A stretch of 64,000 bases of DNA from Ciona savignyi (lineage: Eukaryota; Chordata; Ascidiacea; Phlebobranchia; Cionidae): the NCBI GenBank assembly GCA_000149265.1, contig CH003412.1:99226-163225 (forward strand), read 5' to 3'. Under the pieces are notes generated by a model. The model had not been told where the DNA came from. It saw only the letters and a program-made list of their open reading frames with translations, and searched no databases. The position numbers and the translations under genes were made by a program. Shown piece by piece: positions 13,601 through 24,750 of the stretch (position 1 is its first letter; every line of letters begins with the position of its first letter).

Positions 13601-16600
13601 CTGGATGTATCGTCCCCACGAGCCCGCGTGGGAGAAACTTCGTTTGGGGATAATTAATTTAGTCGGGTAAAATAGAACGCGAACAAGCTCACATGCTATT
13701 TTATTACGCGCTTAGTTTATAACTTTAACTTTAACCTTACACTAACGGTATTGTCAAAATCTTCATTTTAGTGGGGCTTTTACCTACTTCCGTCATTTTA
13801 GTGTTGCGCATTTGCGCGACTTACACCAGAAAAAACAATAAAATGGGGATACGGGGGAACTGCTCACTAAAACTAAGAAAACTAATTTTAAACCTAAACA
13901 CTAATCTCAACCAAAGAACTAACCCTAACTCCAACCCCATGTTTGAAACTAACTCTTATGTCTTAGTCCTCATTTTAGTTTGTAGTTTCCCCCTTCCCGC
14001 TTTCCCTATTTCCCTCTTTTTAGTTTTTCCCACTTAAACCCACTATCGAAGTTGATATTGAAATGACACAAGTTCAACTCGTCTAGAATGTTTGGTATTT
14101 AATGGTTACAGACGCCGCTCGCTACCGATTTTTATTTTAAAAAGATCTTGGTGAGGTGCCTATCATGGATTAGAAAATTAGCCAAGCAGTATGGTCGTGT
14201 GGACGAATGGTTAACGCGGCCGATACATATACCGAATGGTCCTGGTGACGAGCCCATATTGTATTCGAAACTTTGGTCGATAAAAAAGCCAGGTAACAAA
14301 AATAAGGTTGATACCTAGGGATGAGTGTTTAGTTATGGTTGTTTTTTGTTTATTATTTTTTTAAGGGCCTGTGTATACACCTTATAAGGTAGAAGATAGA
14401 AAGAAGGGTATTTACTCACTAAAACGTCAAGACTTGTTGGACTGTGGTTAAAGTTAAGAGTTGGTGTTGGAGTTAAGATTGGCGTTCATATTAGAGTTAA
14501 GTTTAATTTTGTGTAGTTTCTTCTGACATTTCTTATTCTTTGTGTATTTTCCTATAAATTATCCCATTTCCTCGCGTCTTTCGTGCAAAGGTTGTGTACG
14601 TGACGGCAACCGCACCTGTTTGCGGACAGTCAACGTGGATTGTGTACCGGACAGTAAACAATAAGTTTTACTGCGCGTACGTTACCTTTGCACACGAATC
14701 GTGTGTTGGTGCGTTGTTGTGTCCAGATTAATTAGGGTCATCGCGAAAGCTGGTTGGAGATTCTCGAATAAGAAAATATAAGTCTGTATTATTAAGTTCG
14801 CGTTCTTATCTGCGTTAATGTTCGGATTGCCGCGAACCGATTTTCCCTTTGTTTAACTTTCTAAAATAAGGCGCATTGTATTATAAACAAAAGCTTCGTC
14901 ATCAATTATCTGCCGGATATGTTTGGTTAATTCCGTTGTTGCGCTATTGTTCGGGCAGATTTGTTTTTGTTGTCTTTGTTAAAATCCGCTTAGTCATCAA
15001 TACACTTCGTTGTTATGTTCAGCAATCGTTGATGTAATAGTACTTTATGTTATTTTCTAACAGCCGTTGCGACTAAAAGCAAATAAAGGGATCAAGGTAC
15101 CGCCCACCCTTAAACCTTTTTTATGAACCAACTCGTTTGAAAACACGAACCCACCAACCTCCCAAGCACAATATACCACTTCTATTGATTCCAATATACC
15201 TTTATCGTTCCCTCCAAATTCAGTATATCGATTGAATTTCGTTGTAAAACGTTGGTTCGGACCGTGTCAAGTAATAAACTAAAATGTGGAAAGAGAGAAA
15301 AAAGAAAGTATAGTAGGAGGGATATTGGCACACTAACATGTTAGAGTTATGATTAGGAAAAAAGTTAGAATTGGCCTCCCTACTTTTTAGTAAGCTGCTG
15401 GTATTTTTGGACCCTGGACATGTCGTTATTTCGATTCAGCGAAACAAATGTGTTGCTGAAAAAACATAATCAGCTAAAGAACAACTCGAAATAACAATAG
15501 ATCAGGTTGCAGAATGGTTAACTTATGCCGAATTTCTGATAGAAATGCCGAATTCTAAATACGAAATAATGTCCTAGGGTTTAAAATTCGGCCCGATGAA
15601 CCAAAAAAAGTAGATCCAGCAACCCGTTGACTTATTCTAGGTTAATAAATGAGTTACCAACCCTATTCTTCCCGTCCCCGTAATATCGTCAGTAGTATAT
15701 AGGATATTCATGTTTTTCCCGTGAATGGGAAACGCAATGGGCTCACTGTCGAGTTGCCGGAGCTATTGCAGTGTGCTGTATATAATTGAGACGTTCCGTA
15801 AGTTCACACACAACCGAATTGCTCGTATCCAGAGCTGCTACACTTCGGCTGAAAGGCGAACCCACCACGCTAATCTGTCCTTTTCGACACCACGCCGCAC
15901 GTTATCTTTGCAAATCTGTATTTTGCACAAATAAACTTTTTTCAAATTTTTAAGTTTTCCACAATTAAAAAAGATGTATACCTGTATTTAAAATAAGCAA
16001 AAACGTAATAGTGTGCTGTAAGTTTTCTTTTATAGAATCATTTCGAATTATAACCCGATTTCATTATAACCCGATTTCCTTTGCGATTAGTATGATTCGA
16101 TCTGTCAAGAAGCGTGTTTTCTGTTTAATCTCACAAATCACTACCTTGATGACAGAAGGCTTATTAAGAGCTTTAAATAATAAAGAACCACTTAAACCCA
16201 CGGTTAATAGCGACTAATTAGAATTACATGGAAGCCTCGTGTTTCAACAGTCGACTAATTGCCTATATATACCATATATTACACAGTTGACTTTCTTTTT
16301 ACCCGAACACTAAACTAAATATAATGTGGAACGGTAGTTTAAAAATGGTTCAATTTAAATCTGAAAAATGTGTACATATCCAATGTTTTAAGCGTTAAAT
16401 ATGTCCATATTTAAATATTTTATAAGTTGTTAAGGTAATAAGGCGAATATATACAGTGTATGAAAGCCCTTCGACCGGTTTTCTTTGTTTTTGGAGTCTT
16501 TTGTTCTTCGATTTTGCTTTGTCCGCGTTTCAACATGTCTCGCTTAACAGAGTGTTCTATTGTAAATCCGGAAATACTTTGATTGGACTTTGTACCTCTT

Positions 16601-19600
16601 GTTTCGTCGCTTGAGGTTACTATCGGTCACCGAGCTACAGTAACCCGCGGTGACAAGCGAAGCAAAACAACGTTTTGAAGGATTCGCGCCGCGATTAAAG
16701 CGATATTTTAATCGGGTTTAAACTAAGTACAATTTAAAAGTGTATAATAGAAAAGATTACAAAACCGGTAAATGCCCCTAAGAAAAAAATATGAAGGTTT
16801 TTTTCCATTGTAACTTACTTTAATGTGTTAAAAAAAAGGATTTTCGTTTAAAAATAAACGCGAGTTTTTAATGATAATTCAAAATGAATATGAACTTATT
16901 TCTACTTTTTATTTAAAATAGGATTTTCGTTTTACGGCAAACGCCAATTTTTGACAGCTTATATTAAGGAGATCGATTTATTTGTCATGTGCTACTTTAT
17001 GTAATAAGTTTGCTACATCGACAATCAACATCACCATTAACTCGTTGTCAGCTTGATAATCTGCACCTTATCCGCCACTTATCTATCCAACCGTAGATTT
17101 CGTCTAAAAAACAGGATAGGATATTCATGTTTTATCCCTCTGTACTGGTCGCGCTTTACCGCACACGGTATTTCGCCGGAGATAAAAACCACTAACTAAT
17201 GAAAGCAATGGAATTAGGACTGGGGTAAACTCTAGGGTTACTAGGTTTCCTCTTTTTGCACACTAACAGCGCTTTTTAAAAATTCAAACATTAACGATTC
17301 TCTTCTTTGATACCACATATTTGCCGCAACCTGCGGTCGGCTGGATTCGTTTTCCCGTAAATCGCAGATAAAATCGATCACGAAATACCTCCTGGCTGCA
17401 ACAAACAAGTTTGCGCGGTGAAAACTAAAATAAGGAAAAGCGGGAAAGAGGGATCGGGGGAGGGAAACTGCTTACTAAAATTTTAAAACTATTTTTAACC
17501 CTGCACTAAACACTAATCTAAAACTTATAACCAACCATAACACCAACCCCATGTTTAAAACCAACTATATTGACGTAATGTTCATTTCAGTGTGTAGTTT
17601 CCCCCTTCCCTTATTTTATTTTCCGTTTGCGCGTTTTTTGGAAGTGTACAGTCGAAAAGCGTTCAACGCAAGGTCGATTTAGAACTCTGGAAATACCCAA
17701 TTTACGTCAACGCCGAAAAGTCATCCTGACACCCACACCACAAAGCAATAAATTCCTTTCGCGCGCAACAAAGCATTTTTACTGCTGTTCAGTCGGTATT
17801 GTGACGTTATACTTAAGCTATTGTTGTGGATTTCCGGGGTTTTTCGGTCACCCGACCGCTGTGACGCCCTTGATTAATTTTGAACGTACCTAGTATTAAA
17901 AAAGGCAAAATTCATAAACACCACAAAATACTAAAATTTCGTATGTTGACCGCCAATTTTTACCATAATGCTCAACTTGGAATAATATCTTACAAAAACT
18001 GTTAAATTAATTTTTAATAATACAATACATAATGCAAATTTTTAATGTTGTTTTTAAAATGCGTAAACGCGCCACCGGTAATAATGTATCGCTTAACTAA
18101 CAAGTGGCGCGTATGGGATGCGGTGAAAATTAAATATAAATTACGGTTTAGTGCGGCCGATTCCTATATCGCCATTTATAAACAAACCTAACGACAAGGC
18201 GGTCATGGGTCCGAAACTTAGCCTGGTGTAAAAAGGTTTGTAGATAAATGGTTCCCAAGCAAACTTCGCGTGTGAACACTACAATAGGTGCATTGCATAT
18301 ACCAGTACAACGTTTTAACGCAACAAAGTTTAAAATAAAAATAAATATTCACTCAGACATGACATCTAGTTAAGTAAAACCTTACATTTATTAAGTGGAG
18401 CTTATACAGAGGGTGACTTTAAAACTGCTCTGCTTGTAAACTAGCAATTTGTCCCATAGATGTTTATTACCTCGCCTAACATAGTCTAGTCTTGTGTGTC
18501 CAATATTAAACCGGGATGTGTTAGCCCGCAAGAGGTTATTACAGGCTGCGTACCGAAGTAATCCGAGTGAAAATGGCTTCGAAATTATCTGGTTGGAATG
18601 TTTCAACAGAGGCAGATGAAACGTAGCGGTGAACATTTTAAACAGATATTCCCTTTGTCCGTTATTTGGATATTTTTGCATACATATTTTAATTTAATCG
18701 GCAAACCCGTGAAATGTACTGTACCACTATTTTTTCGATTTGCGTTTTTCTTTTTAATATTAATTTTAGTATTACAAAAACAAATTTTAAATGGGCTGTA
18801 GTTATCAAGCATGAAATTGACGTAATATTAGGTTTTTAAATAAATGCTTTAATTAGAGAAATAATAATGATCAGTTAGTGACGAGAGCTCACCTTTAATC
18901 AAAATAACCAGCTTGTGTGAACATAATTTAGCCATATGTGGATGGTGTCGACAGTTGGCTTATAAACTGGTAATTGTAAGTAATATTAATTAAACATTTG
19001 AAAATTAGAACAAAAATCATTTTTTTAGCTGACAAGCTGTATTTTGCGTAATCACATTTCCAATTCTCAATACCCTGGTCCTTCGAACCACTTTAAACTC
19101 TAACCCACAAGTATGCACACTTTGTGGTTATTTAAATACCCTTGTTAACTGCGTTGATAGATGATGGCTGTGCGAAAAAAATCAATTAAAAATATTTTAA
19201 AGTCCAAAATAAATTTAGTTTGTAACCCAAGCCCCCTATTTACGCACACAAGTCCGAAAACTTCCTATTTATAATTTTTTTAACCCATGATGGGTTCGTC
19301 ATTAAGACTGTTTTTTATGGATTGATATCTGAATCTGTCGCGTTAAATATTCGCCACACAACCGTTGAAACACGTTTTCGGTCTAAACAAGCTATCCATT
19401 CCTAAGGGTCAAATTAATTAAATTCTTTGGCTTAGTTGACTGATTCCCCTTGCTGCAGTTTACATGACATTAGATTTTGCGCTATCTTGATTGAGAGCGG
19501 TGCTATTGTGTTTTCTAACATATATTGCATAATAAATAGCCGTTGGTTGGTACAAACTGAGTATCTTATTGGAAGGAATCCGTAAACTTAAAAGGTTGGG

Positions 19601-20567
19601 AACCACTGCGCTACGTGTTTGTTAACCGGACTACGGTTCGAACCGATGATGGGTTACAACACATTTTACGAAATTGTTGGGTAAAGGCATCGCGAAAATG
19701 GCCATGTATTGGGTAGACAGCGCAGCCAAATGCTTTGTCGTCAATCCTACATGCACATGTTCTCGATCCATTTACCCAATAATTTGGTTAATGTGTTGTA
19801 CAGATTTTCAACTTTAGTAAGACAACAACACTTCATTATAAATGAAAATGGAATAAAGAATAAACTCGCATTTGTGCAACATGTTCGTTTTTATATTTTG
19901 TGAAATCATTTGACTTTTTCAAGTAACGTCTTCACTTTTTTATAGTGGTTTTGGTTTACAACCGAAAATTTAAAATAGACTGGTGATTTAAATCTTTCCT
20001 TCGACTGGTAAATGGCCAAGTTTATTTCACGAGAAAGGCAGAGTGGTTAAAGGCAGCCCCAAGCGTTATTTACGATCAGCAAATCCACTTTATTGCGTTT
20101 TAGGAGTTCCATATGACGTGTTTGTGGACGTTGTAAGCTGCAGTTGCCCTTTCCTGTAATTCGTCGTGCATTTTAACTTGTTTATTTAGAACCTATATGT
20201 ATCTAAACACACGTGTCGCATACGAATACGGCAAACAAATGTTTGTTGCTAACCGTGTTTGGTTATTTGTGCAACACCCCGAACCTACCATTAATTCGAC
20301 CGCAAACCACCTTTCTGCTTATTTGGCTGCCAATGTTCTATTTACGGTCATGGCATATAGTAACCTCGCTATTGTTGAACAACAATGGGTTAAGAATACG
20401 GTTTTATTTGCACTGGACCGTTGTTCACATTAACGTAACTTTTTTTCTGAAGGCGAACGAACACGACCGCAAATATGCTTTTGTGAATATCCCGTTGAAT
20501 ATGAGTACAACGCCTTTATCATTATGGGTCCCATTTGGAAAAATGGGACACATATTGTTTTTGTCCG

Positions 20568-20617
<50 letters not shown>

Positions 20618-23600
20618 CGTCAAAGGTTTGATAGGCATGGCATGGCGCCCCGACATCTACCAGAAGGAATAATCAAATCGTAATGAAACTTAGCCTTTCG
20701 CTAGACAACATGGTCTAGATATGCAGAAACCAAAATTTTGGGTGATAAATCAAGGGGAATTCCCCTGGTAGGTTAAAAACCAAAACGGTATTTTTTATGA
20801 AAAATTTAGCTTTTTGGGGCATAGCGCTTGAACGGCTACTCCAATTTCAATCAGATTTGGTGGAATGTAAGTGCATTAGGCACTGATTTAACATTTGGAA
20901 GAAATAAAAAAATTACCTAGGAAAACACCCTAAAAAATAAGATTTTGTACTCGAATCATAATTGTGACAGGCATGCCATGTCGCCCCGACATCAACCAAC
21001 AGAAGTAATGGAATCGCAATGAAAATTTGACATTTGTAAGAGAACATGGTCTAGATATGCAGAAACCAAAATTTTGGGTAATAAATCTAGGGAAATTCCC
21101 CTTAGACCTTAAAAACCAAAACGCTATTCTTTTTTACCTTTTTTGGGCATAGCGCGTGAACGGCTGTTACAATTTAAATTAGATTTGGTGGATTGTAAGT
21201 GCATTAGTCATTGATTTAACACTTGTAAGAAATAATAAAATTACCAAGGAAAATATCCAAAAAATAGGATATGTTCTTAAATCATGATTGTGACAAGCAT
21301 GCCATGTCGCCTCGACATCTACCAAGAGGAGTAATGAAATCGCAATGAAAATTGGACATTTGTAAGACAACATGGTCTATATATGCAGAAGCCAAAATTT
21401 TGGGTAATGAATCTTGGGGAATTCCCCTCAGACCTTAAACACCAAAACGTTTTTTTTCTAATAAATTAGATTTTGTAGCCATAGCGCTTGAACGGCTGCT
21501 CTAATTTTATTAAAATTCGGTAAAATGTTAAAACATTAGAAACTCTGTTCCAATTAAAAAAAAGAAAACATTTACTTTTAGGTTAATTTCCATGAAAACG
21601 AAGATATGTTTCTGAATTGTGATTGTGACAGGCATGCCATAGCCTATCGCACCGACATCTCCAACAAGAAGTCGACAAATCAGATTAAAACTTTAAGAAT
21701 TGTTACATAGCATGACTTACTTATGTAAAAACTTATCTACTACACCCAGGGGAATTCCCTGAAACAATGAAAAACTAAATCGGGATGTTTTGGGAATTTA
21801 GCTTTCTTTCATTATACAGCGCTTGAAAAGAAGCTATAATTTAAAACATTTTTGTTGAAATGTCCGTAAATTTAAGACGTTTATTCTTTATTTAACTAAA
21901 CATGGAAAATAAGTTTGGTATGTTAACTATGGGACCCATGCGTTTATGCTTGCAGAAACAAAAACTACATACTTAGTGTATAAAATACAAAGTGTGGTTG
22001 GGGACCCTGTAGCATGAATACAGGTTATACAACATGTGTTTTACAAATAGTGATGGTTAACACGTGGTTGACACTCTCTAGTTTTTCTTTGTTTTGACTT
22101 CTAGCCTTTTGGGCGTTTGTTTCTTTACTAGTTTAGTGTTTGTTTCAACGATAAAAACACGAAGCAGAAACTTTTATGAAAAAATAGAAAACGGTAAAAA
22201 GACGACAGTCGTTAGAACATGTCTATAATCAGATCAATATTTACCTTCGGTATATTTCGACGTGGCCGCCAAACTTAAAATAAATAAAACTAAAAAGAAA
22301 TTAATTAAACAAATAACAGACTTTATTAAAACGCCACGTGACGTGCGTTACGTAGCGCCAGGGGTCACACCAAGGTCAAAATTCCACTTGTTGTTTATTC
22401 GTCCTTTTCTGACCGCAACGTACCAGTAATTAGCGCCAGACTCGAGTGTTTGAATAAGATTATGTCTGCCTGGCTCATCACGTATTATCGACGTGTCGTA
22501 GAGTGAGGGGTTTCACTAATCTTCGGAGCAGTGAGTGAAACACACTATATCACGAGCAGTATTTTCATCACTAACATTCGCGGGATGTGGCATTTCGTCA
22601 TTAACTTGAGCGGTACGGGTTATAACAGATGAAGAGTGTGTTGCCCATCTAATCTGTCCGCATATCCGCCCTGTCGTGCAGAAACTCAGCATCGTAAATA
22701 CAATTAAACTGGTGGGTTAATGGTTGAAATATATACTTGGGTGTGATTTTCGGGGTATCACGCTCTAGTTGGTGCTATATTCGTATCGTAAATGTGCTGT
22801 TGTACTGTTCTCGATCAAACCGTGTGATATCCTTAGTTGACAATCTCATATAAAAGTGTGAAACTTATTCAGAGTGTTATAAGGTGCAGTAGCACCTGTT
22901 CAAGTTTATTACACGCTTGCTGCAAATACTAGTAAATACCAAACTTGCAGACTAAAATTAAATTTTCAATCTTATGATGCATTTTATTAAACACATAACA
23001 AAGACAGTAAAATTTTACATTGTATACGGGTAAGATGATGATTCTAATAGGAAATTTTAGCTTTTGTAGAAAAAAATAACATTATCACGCACAAACGTTT
23101 AAGTGCTAATACAGTTTAGTGCGAAAAGAGCAATAGCGTAATAAACTAATAATGCATTTATCCACTTTTTGTAGGACTGTAGTTGAACTTGTTAGAAGTT
23201 TAAATGTATCCAGCAGTGTACCTCATTTTACAGTCTTTGTTATTAAATTTTATGGATTACATATCGACTTTAGCTCAATACGTCGTAAATCGTCCCATAA
23301 AAGAATAATTGCAGTCCATATGTCGCAATATCGGCCGTTTATTACCAGGTGTTTCGGATATTATTTAAAAAGTGGTTGAAAACACTGCAATCGGGCTTAA
23401 TTCAACATTCCTTTTATCCAGGATGTGCTTGATTCGAAAAACAGCGCTATAAAGGATCTTCAATACGAACTAGCGAGAGTTTGCAAGGTAATTAAATTTC
23501 TGTCATATTTTCGTCCACGTTTGCAGATACTTTTGGTTTTATCTGTTTGTTTTGCTGTCGTTTTCCGTTGCTCTGTCGTGATTTGCTTCATTTGCCATGT

Positions 23601-24306
23601 TTTAGTTAGTACTGGGGCAAATATAATTAAAACTCTTTAAAATCCCGAGGGTCATCATGTACAAACCAAGCCGAAGTGGAATTTTGTATGGTCATTTAAT
23701 TAGATTCACCTGCTCACTTTGAAAGAATATCCGTCTCATAACCCCATTGCACAAAATAGATATTACCAGTCTATAGTTAAATCTATTTTTTTGCACTACA
23801 GTGTAAAAATTCATAACTTGTCGCTTTTGGTAAATATTGTTTTATCGAATTCTTGTGGGGAAACTTTAAGTACCGAACTGGGAAATTAGGAAGACAACAC
23901 ACTAAAGTAAAGTGTTAGGTCTGAAGTTAGTTTGGGTTAGGTCTAAATATCCTGTTTAAAATTAGTTTCCATGCTTTAAATGTGCAGTCCTTCCCCTTCC
24001 CATACTTTAGTGTTACCCAATCCTGTCGCTAAAGACCCAACGAAACATAATACGTTGCTTTTAAACGCTAACCCAGACATAAAACCGCGGTGGTTGGTGG
24101 TTTGGACCAACTCCACCATGCACTCGTCAGATATTATCATCTCGATTCCCTCACAGGCGCACAACGACCTACTTCGCACGTACGAATCGAAACTCCAAGC
24201 TTTCGGAGTCCCGGTTGAAGAACTGGGTTTCAAACCCCTGGAAAGTACCATTGGGGGGCAGGAGCTCGGCAAGGGTCCGGCTGGCTTGGTAGCCGCCCCT
24301 ACGTAA
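4672..24306 (+). CDS. GAS8: GAS8 / DRC4, axonemal nexin-dynein regulatory complex subunit
   Basis: Exons: 4672-4674 (ATG only), 5615-5728, 6201-6284, 7420-7533, 7933-8139, [one missing], 9595-9800, 10396-10563, 11315-11401, 12126-12335, 23422-23487, 24157-24306 (TAA). The product is a Lys-rich N-terminus ([12 protein letters not shown]) followed by almost continuous coiled coil. It matches vertebrate GAS8 all along: [88 protein letters not shown] and the C-terminal [11 protein letters not shown]8/DRC4 is a microtubule-binding scaffold of the nexin-dynein link in motile 9+2 cilia and sperm flagella. About 19 residues (KHTEEI...region) are absent. The flanking phases (0 before, 2 after) require a 3n+1 exon, which fits inside the N gap at 8988-9087. 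With it the protein would be about 488 aa; the human protein is 478. The donor after 5728 (GTTTCA) is weak. Confidence 0.96.
5455..5572 (+). repeat. tRNA-headed composite SINE, fragment
   Basis: Carries the GATGGGTTCTACCAA and CCCACTCACGGGGATAAACA blocks; the tRNA-like head is missing. It lies just upstream of GAS8 coding exon 2. Confidence 0.7.
7290..7385 (-). repeat. tRNA-headed composite SINE, 3' fragment
   Basis: Reverse-strand tail blocks (TGTTTATTCCTATAAATGG, GGTTAACACATAAGCAA, AGATCACCTTGCACCCA) in a GAS8 intron. Confidence 0.75.
8225..8460 (+). repeat. tRNA-headed composite SINE
   Basis: Has the head (CAGCGCTTTCAAACCGAAGG), TGGTCGCTACCTAGTCGG, the GACATTGCCTAAACCTGGTG block and the tail AAACATAAATATCCTA, with an internal deletion. 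GAS8 intron. Confidence 0.8.
8988..9087. other. assembly gap, 100 N
   Basis: Exactly 100 N, the usual placeholder for a gap of unknown size. It lies in a GAS8 intron between exons 7933-8139 and 9595-9800, where one conserved GAS8 exon is missing. Confidence 0.99.
11221..11290. repeat. 20-bp minisatellite
   Basis: About 3.5 head-to-tail copies of a 20-bp unit (TTTGTAAAAACTTTGTTGAT) end 24 bp before a GAS8 exon (acceptor at 11314). The later copies differ by one or two bases. Confidence 0.9.
11655..11830 (+). repeat. tRNA-headed composite SINE, diverged
   Basis: Diverged plus-strand copy (GACAAAGTGCTTAGCGGACT, CAACGCACTGCAATA) abutting an inverted copy on its right. Confidence 0.55.
11832..12100 (-). 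repeat. tRNA-headed composite SINE, near full length
   Basis: Reverse-strand copy from tail (GATATTCAAGTTTATCCCCG) to tRNA-like head (GAACCTGCAACATTTCGG). It ends about 25 bases before the acceptor of GAS8 exon 12126-12335. Confidence 0.85.
13060..13262. mobile_element. palindromic MITE, telomere-like interior
   Basis: Interior of AACCCTAAC-like repeats between a TTGCTTACTAAA left arm and an ATTTTAGTGTGCAGTTTC right arm. GAS8 intron. Confidence 0.75.
13826..14040. mobile_element. palindromic MITE, telomere-like interior
   Basis: Left arm GGGGGAACTGCTCACTAAAA, interior AACTAACCCTAACTCCAACC, right arm TCATTTTAGTTTGTAGTTTC then CCTTCCCGCTTTCCC. A second degraded right-arm copy precedes it at 13690-13800. 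Confidence 0.85.
14185..14310 (+). repeat. class II tRNA-like SINE
   Basis: GTGTGGACGAATGGTTAACG resembles the A box of Leu/Ser tRNAs, and ATTCGAAACTT about 70 bases on resembles a B box. The spacing fits a long variable arm. Other copies lie at 18.2, 19.3, 34.0 and 35.0 kb. Confidence 0.7.
14385..14545. mobile_element. palindromic MITE, reverse, diverged
   Basis: Reverse orientation: TTTACTCACTAAAACG, interior GTTAAGAGTTGGTGTTGGAG, end GTGTAGTTTCTTC. Confidence 0.65.
15290..15390. mobile_element. palindromic MITE, fragment
   Basis: Short reverse-oriented remnant: GGAGGGATATTGGCACACTA, AGAGTTATGATTAGG, CCTCCCTACTTTTTAG. Confidence 0.5.
15695..15885 (-). repeat. tRNA-headed composite SINE
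   Basis: GGATATTCATGTTTTTCCCG tail, CGGAGCTATTGCAGTGTG and ACTTCGGCTGAAAGGCG head blocks, with an internal deletion. Confidence 0.75.
17415..17630. mobile_element. palindromic MITE, near complete
   Basis: Both arms present: AGCGGGAAAGAGGG...GGGAAACTGCTTACTAAAAT on the left and CAGTGTGTAGTTTCCCCCTT on the right, with the ACACCAACCCCATGTTTAAA interior mark. Confidence 0.88.
18140..18240 (+). repeat. class II tRNA-like SINE
   Basis: GGTTTAGTGCGGCCGATTCC and GGTCATGGGTCCGAAACTTA match the family; the head is diverged. Confidence 0.55.
19265..19365 (-). repeat. class II tRNA-like SINE
   Basis: ATGATGGGTTCGTCATTAAG with GAATCTGTCGCGTTAAATAT on the reverse strand; same layout as the 14.2-kb copy. 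Confidence 0.55.
20525..22076 (+). mobile_element. TIR element with internal 330-bp tandem array
   Basis: A T run (20571-20617), four tandem units of about 330 bp (starts near 20633, 20969, 21295 and 21630) and a terminal block 21925-22076 (GGGACCCATGCGTTTATGC to GTGGTTGACACTC). The same terminal block occurs inverted at 40567-40705, followed by the start of a unit, which defines the two ends. No coding region is seen, so it is non-autonomous. The left end of this copy is degraded. Confidence 0.75.
20633..21900 (+). repeat. four-unit, about 330-bp tandem repeat
   Basis: Units share GGCATGCCATGTCGCCCCGA, ACATGGTCTAGATATGCAGA, CCAAAATTTTGGGTAATAAA and a GGGGAATTCCCC palindrome. Divergence rises to the right; the fourth unit is the most altered. 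Confidence 0.92.
22500..22690. mobile_element. second MITE type, diverged copy
   Basis: Shares TTTCACTAATCT, CACTATATCACGAGCAG and TTTCGTCATTAACTTGAGCG with the 27.2-kb element. Confidence 0.6.
23885..24000. mobile_element. palindromic MITE, fragment
   Basis: ACAACACACTAAAGT, GTTTGGGTTAGGTC and TGTGCAGTCCTTCCCCTTCC. It ends about 157 bases before the last GAS8 exon. Confidence 0.55.
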
Positions 24307-24574
24307 TATGCGATTTTATTTCAAGAAATTTTGTGTCATTGTCAGTGTATTGAATTGTGCTTTGCTCTGTATTGGGGTATTTGTTTTTTTTAGGACTTCC
24401 AAGGCTTATACATTGCGCTTTCACGTGATTTGAATAATATATATTTCTGTGTTTGCATATACCCAAGTAGTCCACTTTTCTGGTGATTTATGCAAAAGAA
24501 CTGGGTATTTTATCTTTGGAACAATTAATTGTGTATACAGCTTATAGCTGGGCCTAACTGCGATAGTAGAAATA

Positions 24575-24750
24575 AGAGGTATGAGAAAACTAAAAGGACA
24601 GAAAGGGGAAAATAGCAAGGAGGGAAATGATACACTAACCTAAACATAATTAAGTTAGATTACGTGTTAAAGTGGAAGCGTAACGTTAGTTCCGGTTTTT
24701 AGATTTGTGTTTGGGGCAGGGTTTCATTCACTCCCCCTTTTAGTGCCCGC
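24575..24750. mobile_element. palindromic MITE, reverse
   Basis: AAAACTAAAAGGACAGAAAG, AGGAGGGAAATGATACACTA left arm and TTTCATTCACTCCCCCTTTT right arm, downstream of GAS8. Confidence 0.7.

Larger units (their letters stand above)
12336..23421 (+). other. 11.1-kb GAS8 intron, repeat-filled
   Basis: This intron separates the TRKLE and DVLDSK exons and is far longer than the others in the gene. I see no credible nested gene. It contains at least five MITE copies (13060-17630), SINE pieces, class II tRNA-like SINE copies (14.2, 18.2, 19.3 kb), a 330-bp tandem repeat with inverted ends (20.5-22.1 kb), a second MITE type at 22.5 kb and a few GC-richer islands (13.34-13.64, 14.58-14.76, 16.47-16.70, 17.63-17.88 kb). 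Confidence 0.8.

Noticed and set aside
14185-14310. Functional tRNA-Leu/Ser gene
   Set aside because: A- and B-box-like sequences are present, but no cloverleaf with paired acceptor stem could be drawn and the copy is one of a dispersed family.
20213-20683. 156-codon plus-strand open frame
   Set aside because: It runs through a T homopolymer (poly-Phe) into the tandem repeat; no exon signals or conserved motifs.
20633-21900. CRISPR array
   Set aside because: The units are about 330 bp, contiguous, with no spacers; this is a tandem repeat in a eukaryotic intron.
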